From Sediminibacterium salmoneum NBRC 103935 (lineage in GTDB: Bacteria; Bacteroidota; Bacteroidia; Chitinophagales; Chitinophagaceae): 64,000 nucleotides of DNA. The translations under genes and the position numbers were made by a program. Position 1 is the first letter of the stretch. Each line of letters opens with the position of its first letter. The notes beneath the pieces are model-generated. The model saw nothing but the letters and a program-made list of their open reading frames with translations. It searched no databases and was not told where the DNA came from. The stretch lies in assembly GCF_000511175.1 (NCBI RefSeq), contig NZ_KI866530.1, forward strand, positions 23,047-87,046, written 5' to 3'. This document shows positions 42,358-50,927 of the stretch, piece after piece.

Positions 42358-43263
42358 AACACCCTGCGCTTTCATCCAAACCTGTAAAGACTTGAACCAG
42401 TCGGTAGGCTCCTGTTTGTTGTTCAGTCCAAATCCGTGACCGCCTTTCTCCATTAGTAATAATTCTGAAGGAACTTTCAGTGCATCGAGTGCTGCCTTCA
42501 TTTGTAAACTATTTTCTACCGGAACCGTTTTATCGTCCTTTGCATGAAATAGAAAGGTTGGAGGAGTAAATCTGTTTACCTGCAGTTGCGAAGAAAATTG
42601 ATCTCTTGTTGCCGCAGTAGCATCTTTCCCTATCAGTTTATTTCTGGAACCTTCATGGCCAATGCCATCCTCCATGCTGATAACAGGGTAAGCTAGTATG
42701 GCAAAATTGGGTCTTGCATTTGTGCGTGATCCCTGGTCATTCAGGTTGAGTTGATATTGGGTTGCAAGTGTACTGGCTAAATGTCCGCCTGCAGAAAATC
42801 CAATAACCCCAATTTTATCGGGATTTATTCCATACATGCCGGCATTGTCTCTGATATATTTCATTGCAGCTTGTGCATCAATAAATGGCACCCACTCTTT
42901 ATTAAACATGCAGGTGTCGTTGGGCAATCTGTATTTTAACACGAAAGCGGTAACCCCGATTAAATTGAAAGCTTTGGCCACATCATGACCTTCGTGATTG
43001 GCTGCTAAAATAGTATATCCACCTCCCGGTAAAATTAAAACCGCAGTTTGGTTGGTATTCAATTCAGGGGCTTTATAAATGGTAAGGGTAGGGTTGTTAA
43101 CTTTTGTGTACACTTCCTGTCCCCATTGATTTATCTGTGTTTTATTTTCCAGACTGCATTCTTTTGATTTGGGTATTTTCCCTTTGTATAATGGTATTTC
43201 ATTTTGTGCCCAGCTACTTGCCATAAAGAACATAAATACTAGCGTAAATGCTTGTTTCATCAT
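42352..43263 (-). CDS. Exported alpha/beta hydrolase (BD-FAE/acetylxylan esterase-like)
   Basis: This 303-residue minus-strand protein has a signal peptide (FTLVFMFFMASSWAQ). The catalytic core shows LILPGGGYTILAANHEG (oxyanion hole), IGFSAGGHLASTLA (nucleophile), HAKDDKTVPVENS (acid) and GGHGFGLNN (His). The HEGHDVAKAFN segment is typical of endo-1,4-beta-xylanase-associated esterases that remove acetyl groups from plant polysaccharides. With pullulanase nearby, polysaccharide use is plausible. Confidence 0.87.
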   Translation of the reverse strand: MMKQAFTLVFMFFMASSWAQNEIPLYKGKIPKSKECSLENKTQINQWGQEVYTKVNNPTLTIYKAPELNTNQTAVLILPGGGYTILAANHEGHDVAKAFNLIGVTAFVLKYRLPNDTCMFNKEWVPFIDAQAAMKYIRDNAGMYGINPDKIGVIGFSAGGHLASTLATQYQLNLNDQGSRTNARPNFAILAYPVISMEDGIGHEGSRNKLIGKDATAATRDQFSSQLQVNRFTPPTFLFHAKDDKTVPVENSLQMKAALDALKVPSELLLMEKGGHGFGLNNKQEPTDWFKSLQVWMKAQGVL

Positions 43264-43324
43264 ATCATTATTGCTCTGAAGTTAAATATAAAATCAGTAA
43301 ATTACCTGATATCAACTCCTTAAT

Positions 43325-44956
43325 ATGAATAAACTGTTTAGCTCTCTAATAGTAGCATTGTTCCTGCCACTTTTCATGTGGGCAGACCATTATCCAATCA
43401 ATAAGCATATTGATGTATTGCATTATTCTTTTGAATTGCACTTGTCGGATAGTACCAATGAATTAAAGGGTAAGACTCAAGTGAAAGTTCGTTTTGACAA
43501 AGAGGGGATAACACAGTTTCGTTTAGACCTTGTTAACGCTACTGTTCACCGACAAGATAAAGGAATGAAGGTGGACGCCATATGGGTAGGCGCTAATTCT
43601 GTTTCCTATACCCATGAAAAAGATGAATTGCTGATTCAGTTGGCTAAGCCTGTTATGAAAGGGGAAGAGTTGGTTTTTACCATACAATACCATGGAGTTC
43701 CTTTTGATGGGCTCAGGATTGGGGCCACTAAATTTGGTGACCGTAGTTTCTTTAATGAAAACTGGCCCAACCGAACCAGACACTGGTTGCCCACCATTGA
43801 TCATCCTTACGACAAAGCTACTTCTGAATTTATAGTTACCGCACCTGCTAAATATAAAGTGGTATCTAATGGATTGTTGCTGGAAGAATCCGATTTAGGG
43901 AACAATAAAAGGCTTACACATTGGAAGCAATCAATACCTGTTTCCAGCTGGTTATTTGTGTTAGGAGTGGCAGAATTTGCTGTTCAGTATGTGGATCAGT
44001 TTGAAGGTAAGTCTATTCAGACCTGGGTCTATTCAAAAAACAGGGAAGCAGGATTTTATGATTTTGCCGCACCTACCAAACAAGTGTTGGAATACTATAC
44101 CAATTACGTAGGCCCGTTCGCGTATGAAAAGCTGGCTAATATTCAAACGCCAAGTGTGAATGGTGGTATGGAAACCTCATCTGCCATTTTTTACGGAGAG
44201 GATTTGGTAAATGGCAAAAGAGATGAACGAACCAGGAATGTGGTAATTCATGAAATAGCGCATCAATGGTTTGGCAATGCAGTTACAGAGTCTACCTGGG
44301 ACGACGCCTGGCTAAGTGAAGGCTTTGCCACTTATTTTACCTTGCTCTTTATTGAACATGCATATGGAAAGGAAGAATTTCTGAAAGGATTACAGAAGGC
44401 AAAGAAGACGGTATTGGATATATCACCCAAATGGCCTAAATATAGTATTGTGGCGGACAGAACTGCCGAAAAAGAACCCGTAACCAATAATTTAACCTAT
44501 CAGAAAGGAGCCTGGATCTTGCATATGCTAAGGATGCTGATAGGTGACGCCGCTTTTCAAAAAGGAATTCAGTCTTATTATAAAAAGTATTACAACGCAA
44601 ATGCAACAACCCAACTTTTTAGAATTGAAATGGAAAAAGCATCTGGTAAAAATCTGGAACCCTTTTTTAAGCAATGGTTGTATCAGCCCACAAACCCTGT
44701 TATTCAGGCTGGCTGGCAGTATGATGCCAATCAAAAGAAATTGAAAGTTGTATTGAGTCAAACCCAATCGGGCGATATCATTTTTGACCTTCCTTTAGAG
44801 ATTGCTTATTACACAAAAGATAATGCAAAAGCCAACATACTGAAAGTAACATTCAACAAACAACAACAGACTTTCGAATTTGATATAAAGACGCCGGTTG
44901 AAAAGTTGGTGGTTGACCCCAATAATATGTTACTCGGAACCCTTAACTATAAATAA
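43325..44956 (+). CDS. M1 family aminopeptidase
   Basis: This 543-residue zinc metallopeptidase has a short signal peptide (about 1-20). The N-terminal beta domain leads to the exopeptidase motif NGGMETSSAIFYG, equivalent to GxMEN. The zinc site is HEIAHQWFGN with His309, Glu310, His313 and Glu332 (WLSEGFATYF). Such enzymes remove N-terminal residues from peptides. The product is shorter than classical M1 enzymes, lacking the long C-terminal domain. Confidence 0.92.
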   Translation: MNKLFSSLIVALFLPLFMWADHYPINKHIDVLHYSFELHLSDSTNELKGKTQVKVRFDKEGITQFRLDLVNATVHRQDKGMKVDAIWVGANSVSYTHEKDELLIQLAKPVMKGEELVFTIQYHGVPFDGLRIGATKFGDRSFFNENWPNRTRHWLPTIDHPYDKATSEFIVTAPAKYKVVSNGLLLEESDLGNNKRLTHWKQSIPVSSWLFVLGVAEFAVQYVDQFEGKSIQTWVYSKNREAGFYDFAAPTKQVLEYYTNYVGPFAYEKLANIQTPSVNGGMETSSAIFYGEDLVNGKRDERTRNVVIHEIAHQWFGNAVTESTWDDAWLSEGFATYFTLLFIEHAYGKEEFLKGLQKAKKTVLDISPKWPKYSIVADRTAEKEPVTNNLTYQKGAWILHMLRMLIGDAAFQKGIQSYYKKYYNANATTQLFRIEMEKASGKNLEPFFKQWLYQPTNPVIQAGWQYDANQKKLKVVLSQTQSGDIIFDLPLEIAYYTKDNAKANILKVTFNKQQQTFEFDIKTPVEKLVVDPNNMLLGTLNYK

Positions 44957-44962
44957 AAACCA

Positions 44963-46084
44963 TTAATAGTCTTTTCCATATAATAGGTTCACAATCCTGT
45001 TAAACAAATAATCAGGATGAATTTCCAGCATACCATTGAAATAGATGATTATGGTAGATGCCCTTTCTTTGCTATGGTACATAGAGGAGGTATACCCAAA
45101 CACAGTTCCATTATGACCATAAAAACTGCCCCTTTTTAGTAAGCAATAACCATAAGCAGCATTGGGTGCAATTACATTGACTTCGGTTAATCTTTTTAGT
45201 TGCATTTTCGGAGATAACAATGAGCCCTCAACCAATGCTTCCGCATAGTGCTGTAATTCTTTTGGTGTTGAATAAACAGAACCGGCGGCCCAGATATAAG
45301 AGTAGTCAAACACTTCTGTTTGCTCGTCCCCGGCAACATAAGACCCAAGATAATAGCCTTTGCTAAAAGGTCCGGGAAAACTTATACCACTGGTTATTAA
45401 TCCAGTCCGGCTTAGCTGAAGTGGCTGCACTATTCTATTGTTGATTTCTTTTTCCAATGTATTGCCAGTCACTTTCTCTATTATCATTCCTAATAAAACG
45501 GTATTCGTATTGGAATAATTGAATTGGGTCCCTGGTTCAAATAAGAAATTTTCAGTAAAAGCCCAGTTAACCAATTCTGTTGGATCCCATTTCTTTGCCG
45601 GATTTTGTTCCATAGCATCCATCCAGCCCTGGATTAAAGTATAATCCGGAATTCCAGTAGTCATATTGCATAGCATCCGGATGGTTATATTATTTGATTT
45701 GGGATAGTTGGGAAAATATGTAGACAAAGGATCTTCCAGTAAAACTTTACCCTCTTCTACCAATTGCAATAAAATGGTTCCGGTGAATGTTTTGGTATTG
45801 CTCCCTATTCTGAAAGTGTTTTCTTTTGTAATTGGAATTTTGTTGGGAATATCTGATAGGCCAACTGCATAGGAAAGATTGATGTTTTTTTTCTTATCAA
45901 TAATGATTGCAACAAGTCCTGGTACTTTTGTATTTTGGATGATAGAGTCTGCGATACTTTTTATCTGATTAACAGACTGCGCATTTTCGTCTACCGATAT
46001 TTCTTTTTTGCAAGCGGATATTACTATCAGAAAGAAAATGATCAAACATCGGAGTGTTTTTAAATCTATTGTTGTTGTTCTCAA
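44963..46084 (-). CDS. Lipoprotein serine hydrolase (beta-lactamase class C/DD-peptidase type)
   Basis: This 373-residue minus-strand protein has a lipoprotein signal (CLIIFFLIVISACKK, Cys25). Active-site motifs are RIGSNTKTFTG with Ser95 and Lys98, FNYSNTNTVLLG with Tyr190-Ser-Asn192, and GHNGTVFGYT in place of KTG. It belongs to the AmpC/EstB/DD-carboxypeptidase-like superfamily. It could act on peptidoglycan or on esters. Unlike the relative at 9753 its frame is intact. Confidence 0.88.
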   Translation of the reverse strand: MRTTTIDLKTLRCLIIFFLIVISACKKEISVDENAQSVNQIKSIADSIIQNTKVPGLVAIIIDKKKNINLSYAVGLSDIPNKIPITKENTFRIGSNTKTFTGTILLQLVEEGKVLLEDPLSTYFPNYPKSNNITIRMLCNMTTGIPDYTLIQGWMDAMEQNPAKKWDPTELVNWAFTENFLFEPGTQFNYSNTNTVLLGMIIEKVTGNTLEKEINNRIVQPLQLSRTGLITSGISFPGPFSKGYYLGSYVAGDEQTEVFDYSYIWAAGSVYSTPKELQHYAEALVEGSLLSPKMQLKRLTEVNVIAPNAAYGYCLLKRGSFYGHNGTVFGYTSSMYHSKERASTIIIYFNGMLEIHPDYLFNRIVNLLYGKDY

Positions 46085-46095
46085 ATTACCTGGCT

Positions 46096-47373
46096 TTATT
46101 TCTCAAATTCAATAATATGCTCTGACGCATAGGAGTCATCTTCCGGTTTAATTCTTTTTACAAAGAAACGGGCACGTTTTCCTAAACGGGTGGATGTGTA
46201 TTTTTCTTTGATATCTTCTTCCGTATCGAGTGGTTGTAAAGAAGGATACCATAAAATATAACCAGGTTTCTGAAACAATAATTCAGGTTTAGACCATTGA
46301 TGACTGTTGTTGCCAACACCAAGATCCTTATTGGGATTGAAGGAAATATAAATTTTATCACCAATCCAGGATTTGCCTTCTACTCTTCCCATTAACATAA
46401 CCCAGCAATTTAAATAAGTGTTCCAGCTTACAGATGGGCCCCAGTGAAATCCTCCGGAAGGAGAGGAGGCCGGTCCTCCTTTTTCTAACAATGGTATTTG
46501 TAAAGATTGTACGGGCTTCCCAAAACTATTATGCGCAATCGTGAATCCCTTGCCATCCCAGCGTTTGGCTTTACCTGCCGGATTGTCTAAATCTTTTAAA
46601 GCTATCCTTGCGATGCTGATACATTGTCCTGCTGCTTCCACTGAAGGGTTATAGGTAGAGGGATTATACACGCCGGGATATCCATACTCTCCATAAAACA
46701 CATAGAGGTAATCCCCACTGGCAACAGCGGAAGGATCGCCTACTCCTCCGGCAAACGTGTTGGAGGTATTGTGGGGTTTCAATATCATTCTTGCATCCAG
46801 ATCCTCCAAAATAATGCCTTTGTTTTCCCAGGATTTTCCTCCGTCTAATGATTTCATAATTCCGATTCTGCAGACTGCGGCCGGACTTTCCGGTCCTGTT
46901 AATCCCTGCGGCCATAGTTTGCTATTCGTATAACCCTCTTTGGTTTTAGGATTATAGGGCAATGTGATAGGATAATTTTCATTGTGATACAATGCATACA
47001 ATGTTTTTCCGGTAGCATCCTTTTTATCCTGATAAACAGTCTCGAACCAAACAGCACCATGTAAACCTTTTTTACCAATCGGAACATTGGGAGGCATAAC
47101 AGGATTGATGAATTTCTCCGCAGGATTCTGGAAAACCACACTTGCATTGGGTCCGTCTGAATATTTTAAATCTTTGGCATAACCCCAGAGCGGATCTTCT
47201 CCATACTTGCCCGGAAAAATACGGAAGGTATCTCCCACCCATACTTCGGCCATATTGCAATCCACAAAAGAATTGAATACCACTTTTGGGGCTGGGAGCA
47301 ATTTGAATTTGGGTGCAGGTGCTGTATCTGTTATTCCAAGCCAAAGGGTGGATAACAATAAGAATATTTGCAT
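46096..47373 (-). CDS. Exported beta-propeller protein, glycosidase-like
   Basis: The start at 47373 (MQIFLLLSTLWLGITD) gives a signal peptide; a longer frame to 47499 would overlap the divergent gene. The 425-residue product has BNR/sialidase-like strands, including GIMKSLDGGKSWENKGIIL, VGDPSAVASGDYLYVFYGEY and GFHWGPSVSWNTYLNCWVML. This pattern recalls five- or six-bladed propellers such as GH43/GH68 or DUF4185-like enzymes. Acidic residues in VGDPSAV are candidate catalytic or substrate residues. The substrate is unknown. Confidence 0.6.
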   Translation of the reverse strand: MQIFLLLSTLWLGITDTAPAPKFKLLPAPKVVFNSFVDCNMAEVWVGDTFRIFPGKYGEDPLWGYAKDLKYSDGPNASVVFQNPAEKFINPVMPPNVPIGKKGLHGAVWFETVYQDKKDATGKTLYALYHNENYPITLPYNPKTKEGYTNSKLWPQGLTGPESPAAVCRIGIMKSLDGGKSWENKGIILEDLDARMILKPHNTSNTFAGGVGDPSAVASGDYLYVFYGEYGYPGVYNPSTYNPSVEAAGQCISIARIALKDLDNPAGKAKRWDGKGFTIAHNSFGKPVQSLQIPLLEKGGPASSPSGGFHWGPSVSWNTYLNCWVMLMGRVEGKSWIGDKIYISFNPNKDLGVGNNSHQWSKPELLFQKPGYILWYPSLQPLDTEEDIKEKYTSTRLGKRARFFVKRIKPEDDSYASEHIIEFEK

Positions 47374-47405
47374 AAGGATAAGTTGAAATATTTTATATTT
47401 ATCAT

Positions 47406-47869
47406 ATGAATTTAATAAAATTAGTTTCAAGACCCAATCTGCCCGACTCCAGTAAGTTACAAAAAGACTTTCAACAATTAGAAAGCTTGTCAAAGGCAAT
47501 TGAACTGCATAGCATCTCAGATAGAACAGCAGTAAAAATTGCTGAGGAATTATCTCTTGTTAATATATTTCCAGATAACCATGATAATCTTCAAAAGACT
47601 ATTAAAAAGGCGCAAGCACAGATATTGAAAATATTGGAGAAAGAAGAAAAATAGTTTCTGTACATCATTATAGAAAACTTTGGATGGTAGTTGGTATGTC
47701 CGCTTTTGGTTTACCTATTGGAGTAGCTTTTGGTATGTCCATTGGCAATTTGGGTATGCTGGGGATAGGCCTTCCAATTGGGATGGCGATTGGTATAGGG
47801 GTTGGCTCCAGTTTAGACAATAAAGCAAAACTAGCCGGACGTCAGCTTGCTTTTGAAGTGAAATCATAG
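47406..47869 (+). pseudogene. Small glycine-rich membrane protein split by a one-base frameshift
   Basis: The first part (47406-47654) is a helical cytoplasmic region ending ILEKEEK before a stop that follows five A (47647-47651). With six A the frame reads EEKIVSVHHYRKLWMVVGM and joins the second part, AFGLPIGVAFGMSIGNLGM and LGIGLPIGMAIGIGVGSSLD, ending at 47869. The join gives a protein of about 154 residues like a known Bacteroidota family: a helical domain followed by a glycine-zipper hairpin in the membrane. Function is unknown. Confidence 0.7.
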
Positions 47870-47981
47870 AAGATGCCTCATGGATTGTCACAAAACCGTA
47901 AGTTTTCTTTTAAATCGGTTAATAAGACCTTAAAGCCTGTTAATATAGAACTATCACTACAGATTCCTAGTGGCCATGACG

Positions 47982-47989
47982 TATTTTTG
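47982..47989 (+). promoter_or_regulatory. Bacteroidota -7 element before the GAF histidine kinase
   Basis: TATTTTTG matches the TAnnTTTG -7 consensus exactly, 21 bases before the ATG at 48011. No clear TTTG -33 element is seen at the usual distance, so the promoter call is moderate. Confidence 0.45.
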
Positions 47990-48010
47990 CAATAAATTAT
48001 TTTATTGTAT

Positions 48011-49210
48011 ATGCAGGCTCCTATCCCACATAATGAAGACGAACGTGTCTGGGCTTTAACTGAATTCGATATTGATTATTCAGATACTTCTGATTTGTTA
48101 AAAGACCTGGTTGAACTGGCTGCAAAAATTGCTGGCACCAAAATTTCTCTGATTAATTTAATTGATACCTATACTCAATGGACAGTTGCCAATTTTGGAT
48201 TACCCATTGATCAGATTAAGCGCGAAGATTCAGTGTGTCAATATACCATTACACAGGATGGTAGTTTTGAAGTAAAAAGCCTTTCTGCAGATGAAAGATT
48301 CAAGGATAAGTTTTACGTTGTAGACGATCCGAATCTGGAATATTATTTCGGTATTCCGCTGGCAACTCAGGATGGCCTGAATCTAGGCGCTTTGTGTGTG
48401 TTGGATACTTCAGTAAAAACCCTTAGTCCGGAAAAAGTAGAACTATTAAAAATTGTAGCCAAAGAAGTGGTGAACCGCCTGACTACTATCAAGTATATTC
48501 AGAACCTGAAGTCTAAAGTGGTTGAGGTAAATGAGAACAATAAGAAAGTAGCTCACGATATCAGAGGTCCATTGTCTGGTATTATTGGCTTGGCTCAAAT
48601 GGTTACGGAGCATGGACAATCACAAAAACTGGATGATATTCTGGAAATCATGAAGCTTATTCAGCGTGCTGGAAATTCACTGCTGGATCTGGCAACCGAA
48701 ATTTTAAATGCGGAAGATCAGCAAGCCAAGGGAGTTGTAAAAACAGATGGGTTTACCTTAAAAGCCTTTAAGGAAAAACTGGAAAAATTGTACACCCCTC
48801 AGGCTGCCAACAAGCAGATCAATTTAAGTTTTCAAATTAAAGTTGGACAGGAGCAAAAAGCAATTCCCAAAAATAAATTGTTGCAGATTGCTGGTAATTT
48901 AATTACCAATGCCATTAAGTTTACTGATCCGGAAGGAACCATTAAAGTTGAGTTGAATATCCATTCCATTACAGGATCGGGTCAAACACTTGAAATTCTT
49001 GTAGCAGACAGTGGGGTAGGGTTAACCAATGAAGAAATGGATGCCATTTTAAAAGGAATGAAAACCTCTTCCAGTGGTACTACCGGAGAAAAAGGATATG
49101 GTTTTGGTTTGTCGCTGGTAAAAAGATTGATAGACGAATTACATGGTTCCCTGGATATTCAATCAGAAAAAGGGAAGGGTACCAGATTTACGGTGACTTT
49201 GCCTCAGTAA
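48011..49210 (+). CDS. Cytoplasmic GAF-domain sensor histidine kinase
   Basis: The ATG at 48011 is preferred to the TTG six bases earlier. The 399-residue protein has an N-terminal GAF domain (about 25-160, ISLINLIDTYTQWTVANFG, YYFGIPLATQDGLNLGALCV), then a HisKA domain with His182 (KVAHDIRGPLSGIIGLA), and an HATPase domain with NLITNAIKFTDPEG, VADSGVGLT and GYGFGLSLVKRLID. No membrane segment is seen. No response regulator is adjacent, so its partner is unknown. Confidence 0.88.
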   Translation: MQAPIPHNEDERVWALTEFDIDYSDTSDLLKDLVELAAKIAGTKISLINLIDTYTQWTVANFGLPIDQIKREDSVCQYTITQDGSFEVKSLSADERFKDKFYVVDDPNLEYYFGIPLATQDGLNLGALCVLDTSVKTLSPEKVELLKIVAKEVVNRLTTIKYIQNLKSKVVEVNENNKKVAHDIRGPLSGIIGLAQMVTEHGQSQKLDDILEIMKLIQRAGNSLLDLATEILNAEDQQAKGVVKTDGFTLKAFKEKLEKLYTPQAANKQINLSFQIKVGQEQKAIPKNKLLQIAGNLITNAIKFTDPEGTIKVELNIHSITGSGQTLEILVADSGVGLTNEEMDAILKGMKTSSSGTTGEKGYGFGLSLVKRLIDELHGSLDIQSEKGKGTRFTVTLPQ

Positions 49211-49231
49211 TACTTTTAAGGGTTTTGTTCC

Positions 49232-50680
49232 TTATTCAAAACAGTCCATTCTGGTTTTGCTGATCTTTTTTCTGAAAGGATGTAAGTTCAGCATGATATA
49301 GCCGCCTCCGTTTAACAGGGCCCACTGCTTCACGATGCCAATATTATGAATGCCGGCAATCAACGGGCCTGCTTTAAATGCAAGACCTGTCCAGAATTGT
49401 CCATCTCTGGTAAGTTGCATGGGAAGAAACACACCCCAGTTCAGGGTCTCCCATCTGGGTGTTACGGCTAAAAAGCCCATTTCATTTGTGTTCAGCTTTG
49501 TTGCACTGGCTCTGCTGTTCAGGTGAATAATGAGCTGTGCATTAATAAAAAAAGAACCACCCATCCACTTGTCTACATTTACAATGGCCCTTGCCGGATT
49601 AACCATATTAAAACTGGCAGGCAGGGTTTGTATTGAGTCGAACAAGGCCGTCATTGAGTCTTTAAAATCTCTTGTGTTATTTACATTGCGCATGATATTG
49701 GCAATTCTGCTATCGGAAACATCATCATTGTCCCGGGTAAATCTGCCTGTATATTCACTGTTGGTATAACGCTGCGCTCCAATATCCATTAAGCTGAATC
49801 CTATTTTATACGAATAGGGTCTCCCTTCTGATAGCCGGTTATCTTTATAGGATTCGTCGTTGTAAACTATGTATTCCAAACCTGCACTAATGCCCATACT
49901 CGTTTTGGATTGTTTTACAAAATCACGGACACTGTTGCTGGTTATGCCGAATTGCTGCAACACATCAATATTGGCAGAATAAGCATACTCTCCAACTCCT
50001 GAATAAGCCGTATAACTGGTGTCGATGCCATTGATATCTTCTCTGAACTTTGCTCCGTTCATTCGCATGTATGCTCCCCCCAGGCTTTTGGAAATCTGTA
50101 GGGTGGCTCCCACAGTGAGTCGGCTGTTTTCTGTTTCCGCAATGGCTCCTGCATAACTCAGGTTGAGTTCACCCCATCCGCTGTGTTCACTTCTGCCCTG
50201 CAAAAAAGGGATATTCCTGTTCAGCTTAAAAAAGCTTTGTAAGCTGGATGCTGAGTCCTGATAATGAAATGCATTGGTTTGAATATGCTGATAAAATTTT
50301 CCTCTGAATGCAATAGCAACTGCATGTTTTTTGTTGATGCGATACATGGCGGATAGTAAACTCAGATCTGAGTTCTGGTCTAGTCTTCTATCCTGAAACC
50401 CATTGGTCATATATTGTTTGTCTGCCCCCAGATTGGTAATATTCAGGGTTCTTGCATACAGGGTATTTGTATAAAAAGCGGTCTGGGCCAGAGAAGAGTT
50501 GAAGATCCCATCTGTGCACACTATTACCAATTGAGGCCGGGTTATTGAAAATGCTGCTAACACCTGCATAGGATGACCCATGCCTGGCCAGATACTGCTG
50601 TGCTGTCGCGGCGTTTTTAATCCCCCCGATAACCGTGATGGATAAACAAAAACGGTAAGAAATAGCTTGCTTTGTAGCAT
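49232..50680 (-). CDS. Outer-membrane beta-barrel protein (DUF5723-like) with a scrambled N-terminus
   Basis: The 482-residue minus-strand frame is open throughout, but its first 65 residues look random (for example TRPQLVIVCTDGIFNSS). Two opposite one-base changes explain this. Adding one A to 50644-50646 and removing one G from 50485-50487 gives LFLTVFVLSITVIGG, a signal peptide, then AQQYLARHGSSYAG, VSSIFNNPASIGNSVHRWDL and QTAFYTNT. That is the normal start of a DUF5723-like barrel. The rest (LYARTLNITNLGADK to WALLNGGGYIMLNLHPF) is intact and beta-rich. Confidence 0.72.
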   Translation of the reverse strand: MLQSKLFLTVFVYPSRLSGGLKTPRQHSSIWPGMGHPMQVLAAFSITRPQLVIVCTDGIFNSSLAQTAFYTNTLYARTLNITNLGADKQYMTNGFQDRRLDQNSDLSLLSAMYRINKKHAVAIAFRGKFYQHIQTNAFHYQDSASSLQSFFKLNRNIPFLQGRSEHSGWGELNLSYAGAIAETENSRLTVGATLQISKSLGGAYMRMNGAKFREDINGIDTSYTAYSGVGEYAYSANIDVLQQFGITSNSVRDFVKQSKTSMGISAGLEYIVYNDESYKDNRLSEGRPYSYKIGFSLMDIGAQRYTNSEYTGRFTRDNDDVSDSRIANIMRNVNNTRDFKDSMTALFDSIQTLPASFNMVNPARAIVNVDKWMGGSFFINAQLIIHLNSRASATKLNTNEMGFLAVTPRWETLNWGVFLPMQLTRDGQFWTGLAFKAGPLIAGIHNIGIVKQWALLNGGGYIMLNLHPFRKKISKTRMDCFE

Positions 50681-50732
50681 GTGTTATAAACGTATAGAGC
50701 GTTTAATTATTCCCTTAGCAGCCTACAAAAAT

Positions 50733-50758
50733 AAACCCCTCGTAGAAACGAAGGGTTT
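50733..50758 (-). terminator. Intrinsic terminator of the aminotransferase operon
   Basis: On the minus strand AAACCCTTCGT and ACGAGGGGTTT form an 11-bp stem with one mismatch and a TTCT loop, followed by ATTTTTG. It lies about 170 bases beyond the end of the aminotransferase gene and before the barrel-protein gene, both on the minus strand. The T-rich tail also spells TATTTTTG (50726-50733), a possible -7 element for the barrel gene at 50680. Confidence 0.55.
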
Positions 50759-50927
50759 TCGATTGCTTGCCAATATAGAGACTCTTTGTATTAATGTTTC
50801 GGCTAAGATACAAAAACTTGTTTAAATAACAAATAGTAAAAAATTATATTTAATTAATATTTGCCCTTTTAAGCTATTTAAATAGTAATAATTTACAATT
50901 ATTTAATATTGCAAATTATTTTAATAA

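Noticed and set aside
50800..50927. A very AT-rich stretch after the aminotransferase gene, considered as an origin or regulatory RNA.
   Set aside because: No DnaA boxes, repeats or stable stem beyond the terminator were seen.
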